64,000 nucleotides of DNA from Syngnathus acus (Eukaryota; Chordata; Actinopteri; Syngnathiformes; Syngnathidae): the NCBI RefSeq assembly GCF_901709675.1, contig NC_051096.1, positions 3,251,001-3,315,000 on the forward strand, given 5' to 3'. This document shows, in pieces, positions 35,501-46,388 of this stretch (position 1 is the stretch's first letter; each line of letters starts with the position of its first letter). The position numbers and the translations under genes were made by a program. Below the pieces are notes generated by a model. The model searched no databases, was not told the DNA's origin, and was given only the letters and a program-made list of their open reading frames with translations.

Positions 35501-38045
35501 CCTATACAAGATGCCACTAGATGGCGTCAAAACCCTGGCTAAGAGGAAAGTAGTAATTCAAAATCAAATTTTAATATAAGTATAATTTTAATATAAGTAT
35601 AAACATTTTGGGGGGCGTCAAATGTCGGTGATATCTGGGAATAATTGTCAGGGTTCAAGTGGCAACAGTTTGTTGTCTGGACAACAAACTTGTATCGGCT
35701 GGACCGCAAATCCTGTAATAGTGTATATCATGAGCCATTTTCCAAGTGACCTGACATTTTGGTATAAGTTAGCATTTGCTCCAGATTTAGAAAATGCTTC
35801 CGCCCATCCGTTGACCACATGACGGTTAAGTACAGGTTTAAATATACGGAGATGCTAACAGGACATGAAATACTGAGATTTTTTTTTTTAATGACCTAAA
35901 AGAAGACCCAGAAGAAGAATCAGCTTTAAAAAAAAAAAAAAAGACAATTTAGGGCAATTTATGGGATTATGAGTGCAAACTGTCCTGCCACGTTTCACTG
36001 TGCAAAGTGTTTTCAAGTGCTTGTGTTTGTGCATATGTGTGTGTGTGGCACTTTGGTGTCTCGTGCGGTTTCGGTGCAGCGAGGCCGCAGTCCCATTTTG
36101 GAAGCGACAGAGGCCGCAGTGGATGGAACCTTGAGGCCTTCAGCAGGACAAAGTCACCAGAATTCCACGCCACATTTTTTTCCATCTGGACTACTTTGAG
36201 AAGTTTTACTAGCTTGATGTGTTTTGAAGCAAAACACTTGGAAGAATGCATGAAAATGTTGGAAATGCCAGTTGACTACAAATCCCAGAATACACCTTTC
36301 ATGGGCTCTTTGCACCTGACAGAAAATCTAAAAAAAAAAAAAAGACCGTGTACCATTCTATAGCTGCCAGTTGTGAACTTTTGTTTCCAAACTATGCAGC
36401 GCATGCGTGTCAATGTCTGGAAAAGACATGACGTACACAAACGCGATACGAAAAAGGTCCAGCTGACCTCCCGGGCCGCAAATTACAGTAAGCAGGAATA
36501 GCCTCGTCCGCAGACCGCGGCCTATCATTATGGCGCTGGCTATTCTGTCTCCCCCGTGGAGCGACGCCTAGACGTTCAAAACCGCCCAAAAGTGTGGGCG
36601 GACCCTCCATGTGTTCCCTGCAGGGATGGTGCGGTTTTGAGAAGAAGAGGGTAAGGGGGGGGTGCAAATCAGCTGGGACTGGAGAAGGGACGAGCAAATT
36701 TGTAGATGTTAGCATTCAATGCTAACACCGCTTCCATATTTACCTATCCACTGACACACACAAAAAAAGAAAACTGTGGTTAAAATGTAGCTACAAAACA
36801 GCAGAGATGAGAAAAAGTGAGGCCGAGCTTCAAAAAGCACACGGCGACCCTTCGGAACCCTCAAGAAATTCTCAGACCAGTAAAGTTGACTTAACACTGG
36901 AGGTGAAAGTGAGTTGGAGAAATGATTCAGGAGGCGGAGGACGCCCTCACAGACGCTCCTTTCACAGGAGGCCGTGTTGTGTTTACCCAGGAAGACGGAA
37001 TGGCACAGAGCGTCCTTTGAGGAGCTCCAGTTGACGCTTTGAAAAGGACCCGCACGGAGGAGGAACATCCATGTGGACAAAATGTTTCTCCTTTGAACAG
37101 ATCCTCTTTCATTGCTCCTTAAGGGAGATGCGTCCTCGTTGCTCACCTGACATCTCACCTCCACATTTGTTATCATTTCAAACATGCAAAAAGTTTTCCC
37201 ATCACTATGTCTAACACAGGTACAAGAAAAAGTTGAATTAGGAGGTGGGGGGGGGCTGTGTACGTCACTCTGTCATTATTAAAAGAAATGTATAGCGTGG
37301 CGCATGCGTAAACACACACGCGTGAGAGACACTGGGCACATTCTCCTCCGCACCAGCTCCCATAAGAAGCCATTCATGAGATGCAAAGTCCACATGGACG
37401 GCCAAAGAACACACCTGAGGGGAGGGGGAAATGCCATTTGAGGGGGGGAGGGGGTGACGTCACAATTGGACACATTGTGCTAAATCAGATTTTTTTTTTC
37501 TTATTGTAATGATTGGACAATTAAGTTGTAATCGACGGTTATCGTGCACGATGCTGCCGATTATTGGGGCAGGCGTCAACGTGCAAGTGCACCAGGAGGC
37601 ACCAATGGGCGCCCTGGTGCTCAGGCTGCCATGCGTGGGCATGAGCAAATAATACGTGACAGCAAAAATTGACACTTGTTTTTTTTTTTTTTAAGGATGC
37701 GGAAAAGTTAAGAGAAGCACCCAAAATGTAATTTTTTTTAACAACCATTGAGAGCACAAGCAAAGACCTCCTAAATACTTTTTGATTGTTTCCTACATTT
37801 GCATCCATTATGGACACTTTTCAATCTCATCAAAGTCCTCATAGATGACCTCTAAAAAGTTCAACTCGACCAGAGGCAAAGTGGAGAACAGGTGAGCGCT
37901 ATAAAAACTTGATGGAGGTGGTCTTACCTGCCTGCGCCAGGGTGCTCTGGCATAGCGCGAGCACCAGGGCCACAAGGGCCACGGAGGTCAGGTCCGGGCT
38001 CCACGGCCTCCGTTTCTTCCGGAAGGGGCAATTTGCAATATCCAT
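19278..38045 (-). CDS. col11a2: Collagen alpha-2(XI) chain, about 60 exons
   Basis: Fibrillar procollagen that assembles with other type XI chains and with type II collagen to set fibril diameter in cartilage. From the N-terminus: a signal-peptide exon, a TSPN/laminin-G-like domain, a variable region of three exons, a short [11 protein letters not shown] linker, a long uninterrupted Gly-X-Y helix, a hinge with [13 protein letters not shown], and a fibrillar C-propeptide ending EVGPVCFQG. The C-propeptide blocks SPARTCQDL and [19 protein letters not shown] match COL11A2 better than COL11A1 or COL5A1. Estimated length is about 2,000 aa with all exons. Intron 1 is about 3.8 kb. The gene lies in the same orientation as rxrb, as in mammals. 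The domain parts are listed separately. Confidence 0.95.
20587..28220 (-). CDS. col11a2: col11a2 triple-helix exon block (about 50 exons)
   Basis: About 50 short exons with lengths that are mostly 54, 45 or 108 bases (the 54-base fibrillar-collagen unit), each encoding Gly-X-Y triplets and separated by introns of about 60-150 bases. Exactly placed examples are 20587-20640 (54), 20726-20761 (36) and 28167-28220 (54; the linker ending [11 protein letters not shown]). Longer units occur near 21053-21215, 22897-23060 and 23957-24154. One exon near 27545-27632 codes the non-triplet [13 protein letters not shown] region known from type V/XI chains. The opposite strand shows proline/glycine-rich shadow frames that are not genes. 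Confidence 0.9.
28712..28957 (-). CDS. col11a2: col11a2 variable-region exon 8 (acidic, Tyr-rich)
   Basis: A 246-base phase-0 exon (82 residues), acidic with Tyr clusters ([13 protein letters not shown]), equivalent to the last variable exon before the linker in mammalian COL11A2. It contains a perfect 24-base tandem duplication giving ETALAGEE twice. Tyr residues here are candidates for sulfation, as in other type V/XI N-propeptides; this is inference from family knowledge. Confidence 0.85.
28895..28942. repeat. 24-base tandem duplication in col11a2 exon 8
   Basis: Two adjacent identical 24-base copies (28895-28918 and 28919-28942, plus-strand start CTCCTCCCCCGCCAGAGCCG) encode ETALAGEE repeated in frame. 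Confidence 0.9.
29756..29875 (-). CDS. col11a2: col11a2 variable-region exon 7 (acidic)
   Basis: A 120-base phase-0 exon (40 residues) beginning [20 protein letters not shown] and ending EENPTQ, with consensus AG and GTAACG splice sites. Strongly acidic with several Tyr. Because it is a multiple of three with phase-0 ends, it can be skipped without shifting frame, as alternative exons are in this region of type XI collagens. Confidence 0.85.
30494..30619. other. Three consecutive hairpins in a col11a2 intron
   Basis: Between exons 6 and 7 of col11a2 lie three inverted repeats. They are 30494-30501 with 30516-30523 (8-base arms GTGCACAG/CTGTGCAC), 30532-30543 with 30561-30572 (perfect 12-base arms TATATCATATGG/CCATATGATATA), and 30577-30596 with 30600-30618 (about 18 pairs with one bulge, loop of three). 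The last begins about 27 bases after the exon 6 donor at 30645-30646 on the transcribed strand. Confidence 0.8.
30647..31615 (-). CDS. col11a2: col11a2 giant basic variable exon 6
   Basis: A single 969-base exon, open throughout, phase 0 at both ends (323 residues), with acceptor TTAG at its 5' side and donor GTACGA. It starts [20 protein letters not shown] and is dominated by Lys, Thr, Ala, Val and Ser in repeats such as VVEKK.NGKA, reminiscent of a histone H1 tail. It ends with a less repetitive segment, [15 protein letters not shown]. It occupies the position of the basic alternative exon of mammalian COL11A2/COL11A1 (exon 6 and 6B), which codes only tens of residues. The splice sites and open frame argue strongly that it is real. 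Whether it is constitutive or alternative cannot be seen. Confidence 0.85.
32697..33990 (-). CDS. col11a2: col11a2 exons 2-5, TSPN/laminin-G-like N-propeptide
   Basis: Exons 33829-33990, 33143-33353, 32894-33056 and 32697-32819. They encode [39 protein letters not shown], then [51 protein letters not shown] and [16 protein letters not shown]. This is the complete TSPN domain of type V/XI collagens with its conserved Cys residues. Frames close across all four junctions and into exons 1 and 6. Confidence 0.93.
37928..38045 (-). CDS. col11a2: col11a2 exon 1, signal peptide
   Basis: The ATG at 38045-38043 opens a 39-codon stretch with a basic N-region (RKKRR), a hydrophobic core [13 protein letters not shown] and a likely cleavage after LAQA. 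It then donates GTAAGA and joins exon 2 as G|AA (Glu). A purine-rich stretch near 38335-38420 lies just upstream on the transcribed side. A TATA box was not evident. Confidence 0.85.
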
Positions 38046-39253
38046 AGTGAGCGTGGAGCGGCGGCTGCTGCTGGATGCGAGGGTGTCCTCTTCCAGAAAG
38101 CCAGCCGACGAGAGGCAGCCGACTGAACCTCCTGCGAGGTGACAAGACAAAAAAAAAGAAAAAAAGGAAGGAAGGACAGAGCCACCAAAGAGACGGCAGG
38201 GGGGGCAGAGAAGGCTTTGAGGGGCAGCCCTTAAAGCTCCATGGAGTCCGCCGAAGCGCGGGTCACAGACACCTGGAAGCTTGCGCTTTCTCACACCCTT
38301 CCTTCACTTTCCCGCTTCACTTTCTCCCACCCGAGTGAGAGTGTGTGTGTGGAGGGAGGGAGGGCGGGAGGGAAAGGGAGAGAGACAATGTGGGAGGGAG
38401 AGAGAGAAAAGTGAGGGCGTGCGTCTGTTTGGTGGAGACTTTCTAAAAAAAAAAAAAGGACTAGCACACATGACTGATATATAAAAAAAAAAAAATCTAT
38501 TTATGATTATCTAGTCCATCTTTGAAGAAAAAATTATACGGTTTTAAAATCATCACGTCCCCTGCGGGACATGCGAGCGAGCGAGAGTCAGGTCGGCCAA
38601 CCGGAGCTCTGTCCGTGCTTTAAGCCACGCCCCCCCCAAGCCACATGGGAGCTGATTGGTCTGTCCGACGTGGTCCAGTTTCGCCACTCGTTTGATCAAA
38701 GTGGTACCAATCCATCAATTAATGTCAAATGTCTCCCTAATTGAAGTTTTGAACGACTATAAAATGTGTTTTCCTCGCCAACAATCAAACTCTTAAAAAC
38801 TTTTATAGTGTTACTTTTACAAGACAAGATAAAATGTGGTTTCTTTTAAACGCATCGTCAGTGAGTCGAAAATCGCCTAAAAAGAAAACGAGAAAAAAGT
38901 TTAAAGGGGGCGATGTGGGGAGGGGGGATGAGCTCTGATGGCGAAGGAGAGCGAGCGAGCAGCTGCACATCCAAACTCTCATCTGGGCGTCTGCATCCAG
39001 CAATTATCTCAAAGGAATGTGTAAAAAAAGCTAGTTTGGTTTTCATACCTACATATTACTAAGTAAAATATGAATTTTGATGTTGTCTGGAGCAAAAAAC
39101 TAACCGTTTTACCGTCAGAACAAAAATGAGAACATGCCAGAAATGCTCAAGCAGGAAAATTCTGGACAGTGAACAATGTTTCTGGACCAGACCTTGAGGG
39201 GTGCCAGGAAGCGACACAGGAAGTGGACGCTAAGTTTGAAAGAAAATAATCTA

Positions 39254-39500
39254 CAGTGGATATAAAAAGTCTACACACCCCTATTCGAATGGCAGTTTTT
39301 TGAGATACAAAACAAAAAACCCCAAGATCAATAATTTCTAAACATGACCAGCACGGCTCAATTGAAAAAAAAACCCAAACATACAGAGCAAGTGAGCATA
39401 AGTGTAGACACCCTCTTGGATGTGGCTGTGTTCGGGAGGAACCAATCACATTCCAACTTTGATGAACTGCGAGTCAGCACAAAATGTTATCAGTAAAATA
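39254..39500. repeat. Dispersed fish repeat, copy 1
   Basis: Begins CTACAGTGGATATAAAAAGT followed by CTACACACCCC, and runs through GTGTAGACACCCTCTTGGAT and AACCAATCACATTC. A second copy lies at 54443-54595. I recognise the family as widespread in fish but cannot name it. Confidence 0.65.
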
Positions 39501-42500
39501 TACGGCAATGTCATCACTGGTTGCCATGGCAACATTCACAAGGTGCAGCTCTCAAACTGCATGACATCACGTAAGGTGCTGCGCTGTACAGCTCTGCCGA
39601 GCGACAGGTGCTCCCCACTAAAAAAAAGGACGAGAGGAGAAAACGTGAGCCAGTCGAGCTAAGAGATGAAATATTTGGCTCTTGGGCGTCTCTCTCTGTG
39701 TTCCAAAAGTAGAAGCTTGTAATTAAACTAAAGCAGCCATGTTATATTGCTGACTTCCTTCAAAAGTCTGTACTTTGCTGGGCAGGGCACGCACACACCG
39801 CAGTTCACCAAAATAGATCATGGTGGAGGAAGGGAGGGAGGAAACGGTGGGGTGGGGGCGAGGGGGGTCAGGGGTGATCTTTTCACGCTTGTGAGGGTCA
39901 CGCAGAGAGGCGGCGGCGGCGTCACGCATGTCGAGCGCGATGGCCGAGGGGTGCCAGGTAGAGAAGGAATGTAGACGGAGAATGGGTCAGTGATTCTGGG
40001 CCATGGCCGCAGGACACGCCCAGAAAGCCACATACCTCAAATAGGCAGAGAGGGAGGGAAAGAGGGGGGCGGGGTTGAATATGGGTGAGCACAGGGCATG
40101 GAGAGAGGGGCAGCCAAAAAGAGCCCGCAAATGTTCTTTTTTTTATTTTTTATTTAGTGTGAAATGTGGCAGTCAGCACAATGACATATAAAAAATATAT
40201 TCTATGTACGGACATATTTCTGTAATGTACACTAGACGTACACTTTAGCGGTAAGTACATTGTCTCTAAAACGAGATATAGAACATTTTGTTTGTGTCGA
40301 AAAAGTATGGAGGGCAATTTTGGGGCTTGCACTTGATGCACCCAAGTTTTTTATTTTGTGCAGTTACTGTAAATGTGAGAATGATTTCCTTACTGTAAGT
40401 GAAGCTGAACAAAACTCCTAAAACACCTGAAGTTGACTGAAGATGGATGGAAGAGTGCCAAAATTGTCGCCCAGTTTCAGGAGATGAAACTGAAGCATCT
40501 GTGGAAAGGTACCGGCCCGAGAGGTGGAGGATGTTTAGTGGTGGGAGGGGGGGGGGGGCATAGAAGCATGCCGAGGGTGAGGAATGAATGAGGGCCATTG
40601 ATGGAGGCTGAGGGAGCACACGGAGGTAAAGGGCATGACGAGATCAAAAGTAATTTGCGCGCGTCGGGATGGACAGATGTGTCGCTAACCGGCATGACCG
40701 CCCACGAAACGATGAGGGGGGTATATGGACCACGCCGTTTCCTAATAACACGAATAAAATGCTGTTAGGATTAGCGTGACAGGAGAACTCCTCTGCAGGA
40801 ATGCACCGGTGGAGCGAGAGGGAATGTACCACCGGTGTGTTGAGGAAGGGGGCAGGGGTGCCGGCGGAGGAAACGTAAGGGGGGAGAAACAGAGGCGGCT
40901 TTTGTGAGGCAGGAAGCAGCAGGGCCCTCGCAACGCCACGGGTGCGAGCTACAGTAGATAAGCGAAGGACACACCTGCAAGCATTTGCGATGGATTAACC
41001 CGACCCCTTAAAGAGGGCTGGAACTTAGAAGCGAAGATTCGCACGTGAAGGTCGGATCGCCGATTAATCGATTTTTTTTCTGGTTTTGAGGATCAAAAAG
41101 AATCGTGGAGAAAATTGGTTCTGGGGATTTGAAGGTCATTTGTCAGGCGAAAGGGGACTCAAACGGTTCTTCAAATGTTTGGTGTGGTCTTCAAAGCAAA
41201 TAGGCGGAAGGCAATTTGATTGCCGCCGTAGAGAGGGGGGGGGGGCAAAAACAGTGCTGACAAGCTTGATCAAGTGAAAACGAGTCGAGCAGGAAAAGGA
41301 AAAATGTGGCTTGGCGTTAATGAGAGCTTTTCCTTTTATGTGACCACTCACAATCACAAAATTGCAACAACAACAAAAAAAGTCCTGCCCCTCAATCAGA
41401 CAAATGTCCTTCCTGTTTTCTTTTTGTCTTTTTTTTTTTTTTTTAATCCAGCAATACAATTTCCTAAAATATTTGGATAAATGTAGACATTTTTCTAGAC
41501 CACAGTCCACATGATGTTCCAGATTTTATTTCACAACCTGAAACTGAACTACTTGATCACATTTTGAAGTTCCCGTTAAATTCTGCACTCAAGCCTGAAG
41601 ACGGAGGCCTCATTGCCCGTAAGATTGTCATAGTCGCCCCTCGATTAGAAAGTGGCAGAAAACCAGCCGACGAGCGATGTACAATTACGTCCTTTCAAGT
41701 CCGTCTCATCCCAGTTTAGCTTTGAGTGCAGCCGAGCGGCGACGCGTGTCGTGTGATTAGCGCTAAAAGAGTTTGAGGGACAGAGACTGGCCGAGGGGGG
41801 GGGGGCTGAGCAGGGGGAAGAAGCAAGGAGGAGGAGCATGAGAGGAGCCTGGAGTTGATAAGATGGAATAAAGGGATGGAGGTTGCCAATATGTGTCAGT
41901 GCTTCTGATACCGTTGAGAACTTTTGAGCCTGTGTGGGGCGACTTGTGTTACCTGAGCTTGCTGACACGCAGATGACGTGCAGACGCGCTCCTCGAGACT
42001 CGTCATTGTGCAGAAGCAAAACATCTTCCTCTGCATCACGCACGGCACTCCTAATGATGCAAGATGACATTTTAGGGCCAAGCAATTTTCTTTTATTTGG
42101 TGAACAGCTTTGTACACTTGACCATTCGATTGCATTGTAGAAGGTGAACGAAATAACCGCTCGGACGATGAGGCGCTCTTCTTAACCGCTCGGATGCAAA
42201 CTCACATTCCTGGAGGCTGGCAGAGTAGGATGGGAAGGCGAGCAAGTATGCCGTGAGGAGGCGGAGTCAAAAGATGACCCATCCTCCCAAGTTTGCCAAG
42301 ACTAAAAAGGTCAGTGCTCCCTCTAGAGGCTTAAAGGGAGCGGTGCAGCCACACAGTGGTCAGCTGAGGCCCCGGGGGTCCTGCTGGACTGACTGAGACG
42401 TGAACTGAGATGTTGAATAATGCAAAGAAAAGCAGTTTTTTTACAGTATTAAAAGCTTTACTCAGACATAATACAACAAACAGAAACAAGAGTCAGAATT

Positions 42501-42935
42501 AATGACTGGGGGGAGGGGAGAAAAAAAATGGAATATTTCATATTTTTCTTCTTTCAAAACTCCAAAGCACACAATAGTCACGCGGCTCCGCGTGCACGAT
42601 GGAGTAAGATACAAACGAGACCAAGAACTGACGTAAAACAAGAGGGACAGGTTCCATTCAGATGGATGCATTTGTTCCAAACTTTGTCATAAACAAAAGG
42701 CTGGAAGCACATGGAGGGGAAATAACACAAATAGTGACTTTTGTTTTTTTTAGCAAAAAGTAAACAATTAACAAAGAATCTAGCTCTACAGGGGGATTTT
42801 ATTTCTTTCTTTCAATTTCCTCCTTTAGTTGACCTTCAAAGCGCCCACTATCGTAGCCGTGACCTCGTAAACAAGAGCGAGCAACCCATCCCTCCCGAGG
42901 TGTCCATACGAGGCCCGCACTCCCACCCTCCTCTC

Positions 42936-42963
<28 letters not shown>
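42936..42963. repeat. Homopolymer of 28 G
   Basis: Uninterrupted G run between CCTCTC and TTAAGAACG. It can form G-quadruplex structure and is prone to sequencing error. Confidence 0.9.
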
Positions 42964-42967
<4 letters not shown>

Positions 42968-43251
42968 GAACGTGAGCTGCGACGCAATCTGGAAGAACGA
43001 AAAGGCGTCTCAACGCGGCGGGGGGAAGCTTCGGGGGGGATGAGACCTACTTTTTGTAACAGATCCCACAAAAACTAAGTCAGCACATTCAATTTCTTAG
43101 TGGCTCAATTTTGCACCTTTTGGTTAAAGTCCACCTTGCATATTTTTTGACACCTTGGACAAGGAAGCGTCGCCACGTTAGAAATTAAATTTTGGGGGAT
43201 AGCTTCTAAAAAGAGCAATTAGAAGAAGAAAAAAAAAAACATCTTGTAAAA

Positions 43252-43696
43252 CAGGGGTGGGCAACCTTTTGTGCTCAAGAGCCACATTTGATTTTTAAAC
43301 TGGACAAAAGAGCTATGATGTATTTTTTTTTTTTTTAAAGTGAATAGGATGTTTTCATAATACAATTATAAAATGTAATGTGCTTATTTACAATAAATCA
43401 ACAGCATAATGATAATTTAATTTAAAAAATGATAGAAAGTTAATCAAAGTCGTTCATCTCAAAATAATTCAAGTTGATCTTATTGTATTTATAATTAATG
43501 TAATTATAAACTTAGAAAATTGATATCGAGCTGTTCAAAAATCAATAACCAAATTCTTGACCGAGATCAACTACATTTCAATTAACCGCTTTAAGAACAA
43601 CAACAAATAAAGCTTTCTTGGTAGCGCAAACGAGCAGCAGGTCAGATAATAAAAAAAAAAGCACCAAGCGGGCCTTACGTAGTTTGCCCACCCCTG
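43252..43696. mobile_element. Non-autonomous hAT-type MITE
   Basis: Left end CAGGGGTGGGCAAC and right end GTTTGCCCACCCCTG are terminal inverted repeats. The 5' CAGGGGTGGGCAA word is the classic end of hAT-family elements. The interior (about 415 bases) is AT-rich and non-coding. An 8-base target duplication was not obvious. Confidence 0.8.
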
Positions 43697-45421
43697 CACG
43701 AAACGCAAACTCAACTTGGCCTTCATTCCTGCAACTCGCACGCTGGAAGAGAAAAGTAAACACTGCAGGAAGAAAAAAAAAAAATTCACCTGTCTGACAG
43801 GTCACCTTACAATGAGGGGAGGTCCTCTTTGAGAGGACGTATTTGGACTCTCTAATACTATTTGCTTCCACTGACCGTCCGTTTGGCCGTCTGATCAGCC
43901 CGTGCATTTGCATACTCAAAGGTGTGAATGCGCAACAGCGTGTTCCATATTTAGCACCCATTTTCCCTGTCCGTCCGCTAAAAGCACCCAAAAAAAAAAA
44001 AAAGGACTAAAACTTCTGCTCAGAATCATAAAATGCAGCAGCGTTGTTTACGGCTGGCCACAATTGGACCTGGGCTTGGTTGCAAATCACAGTCAAGTGC
44101 CAATCAAGGACGCGGGTGCAAAGGCTGCATTTTCAGCACACTTATTGATTCGATGAGGGGAGGAAAGGGGGGGGGGGCAACAAATCATATTTTAAATGTT
44201 TGTTGGAGCCACCGTCATTCAAGTTCTAGTATATATATCTAATGTAGAAAAGTTATCAGGTAGTCAGTCACAGAACTCATTCATTTTCAAAATTCTGGGA
44301 GGCCAACACCGGTCCGACGTCTAACGCCGAACCGGTGATGTCATCACTCGGTGGGAGTGATGATTGTGGACTATTAGGTGCACCGAGCTCATTTCACCGC
44401 AAGCCTTAAAAAAAAATGCTCAGCATCACATCGAGCTCGGCGTGCCTAACAGACGGGAATTGAGAGAAGAAGCCAATGCAGAGTACCTTGTCTCAGTGGC
44501 GGCGGCCATTGGGAGGAAATGTTCACACAGGTACGACTCACAAAAGTGCATTAATGACCGCCGGCGAAGGACGACGTCCAGGTGATAAAAACAAGAAACC
44601 CGCCCCGCCGGGCGTGAAGCTCTCAACTCCCTCAAGCTCGCCAACCTGCCAAGCGACTGCCGGAATAGACAAGAAACAGAGCATCAAACCAATAAAACAA
44701 AGAGGAAAAAAAAAAAAAAAAAAGATAAATTCAAGTCATTCTTTTGTTTGTCTTACAAAGCCGTACTGTGCGCACATCAGAGATGGAAGGACAACGTTAA
44801 GAGTCAAAGTGCTCCCTCCTAGTTTTCAAATGCCTTGGGGGGAGGGGGAATAAAAGCTCTCATTTCATGAGTACAGTACTTCAAGATAGGAACCCCAAAA
44901 AACACGTTTCGGCATGATCACGGAAATACAAAGCATATTGGAGAACACCTTTTCGGATTAAGTCGCGAAGGAGACACGCTGGAGAGTTGATTGAAATGCT
45001 ACGCACCTGATTGGAAGCTAAAAAATAAAAACAACCATCAATGAAACCGGGTCGAGCCAACATACAGAGGCGCTCTGAGATGAAGGCTAACTGATGATTA
45101 AGACATTTACCCGTGTGCACATACACGGGCGCGTATAATCACGAATGCCGTCATATGCGTATTGTCGACGGTATATGCGGATGAGAAGCGGTGAAAGACC
45201 GAGTGCAAGAAAAACGGTGAGATGAGTGGGTAGTTGAAACCGCGTCGCCTCTGCAAGTTAGATCTGCACGTCTTTGTGTGTGTGTGTGTGCGTGTGTCTC
45301 TCTACAAGTGTGAGGGCTACTTTAAGCCCAGCAGGTGCTGCGGTTGGATTGAGTGTAGCCCAACAGGCGGCGGGCGAAAAAGGGCGGCCGAACCCGCTGT
45401 GCGATGCGGTCTCCCGCTCGT

Positions 45422-46347
45422 CTAGGTGAGCTGATGGGGGGCTTCCAGCATCTCCATCAGGAAGGTGTCGATGGGCGTGTCGCCGATCAGCTTGAAGAAG
45501 AACAGGTGCTCCAGGCACTTCAGGCCGATGGAGCGCAGCGCCGGCAGTCGCAGGAGGAGCTTGGCAAACCTAAGGGAGGACGTCCCAAAATTAAAAAACT
45601 TGTCTTGTCGGTTTCCAGAATGTGTTCAGAGTCGTTTGTCACATTCGACACATTTATTTGATTTATTTCCGGGATTTGTTTTTGTGGCGCTTACCTGCCC
45701 TGCTGGTCCGGGTACTTTTGCTTGCAGTAAGTCTCCAGAGACGCGTACACCCGTTCCCTCAGGAGCTCCACCTCGCTTGGGTTGGACAATCCCTTGGCGT
45801 CTTCGGGCAAGAGAGAGCGACACTCTTGAGAAACACGTGGAGGTGGACGGCAAGGTGGTCGCGCTTGCTCTCCTCTAACCTGGATTGAAGAGGATGATGG
45901 CGCGCAGGCAGCCCAGCTCAGTCTTGTCCATCTGCATGTCCCTCATCTTGCTCACCAGCTCGGTCAAAACCCTGCGAGGTGACGAAGAAGAAGAAGGTTA
46001 GAAGGGCAGACTTTCTCACCACGCTCCGTCAAAGCCAGTCGTCTACGCGTACGGATGCCGCACAGAAGGCCACTGAAGTCGCTGACGCGTAATAAGAAGT
46101 GAAGACAGCATATTTACGTTAGCGCAGAATGACAACAAGCTTACAAGAAACAAATCAGTCATGCAAGAGCACAGAAGAGGAGACAAGGAGAACAAATTGG
46201 TTTTTTCCATTACACTTCATAAAACCAAAATGTATACATTTTATGATTTTGGGCAAAACTGTTGCAGGCTGGATCAGATAAACGGCATTTCATTGAATAA
46301 CACCCACTGTGTGTACACTTTATGGCTTTTATGAGGCAGAACCTTAA

Positions 46348-46388
<41 letters not shown>

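Larger units (their letters stand above)
38046..45421. other. Intergenic between rxrb and col11a2, no gene seen
   Basis: About 7.4 kb without a supported gene. It contains a dispersed fish repeat (39254-39500), a hAT-type MITE (43252-43696), a run of 28 G (42936-42963) and other G-rich runs. It should include the rxrb 3'UTR at the right and the col11a2 promoter at the left. Confidence 0.5.
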
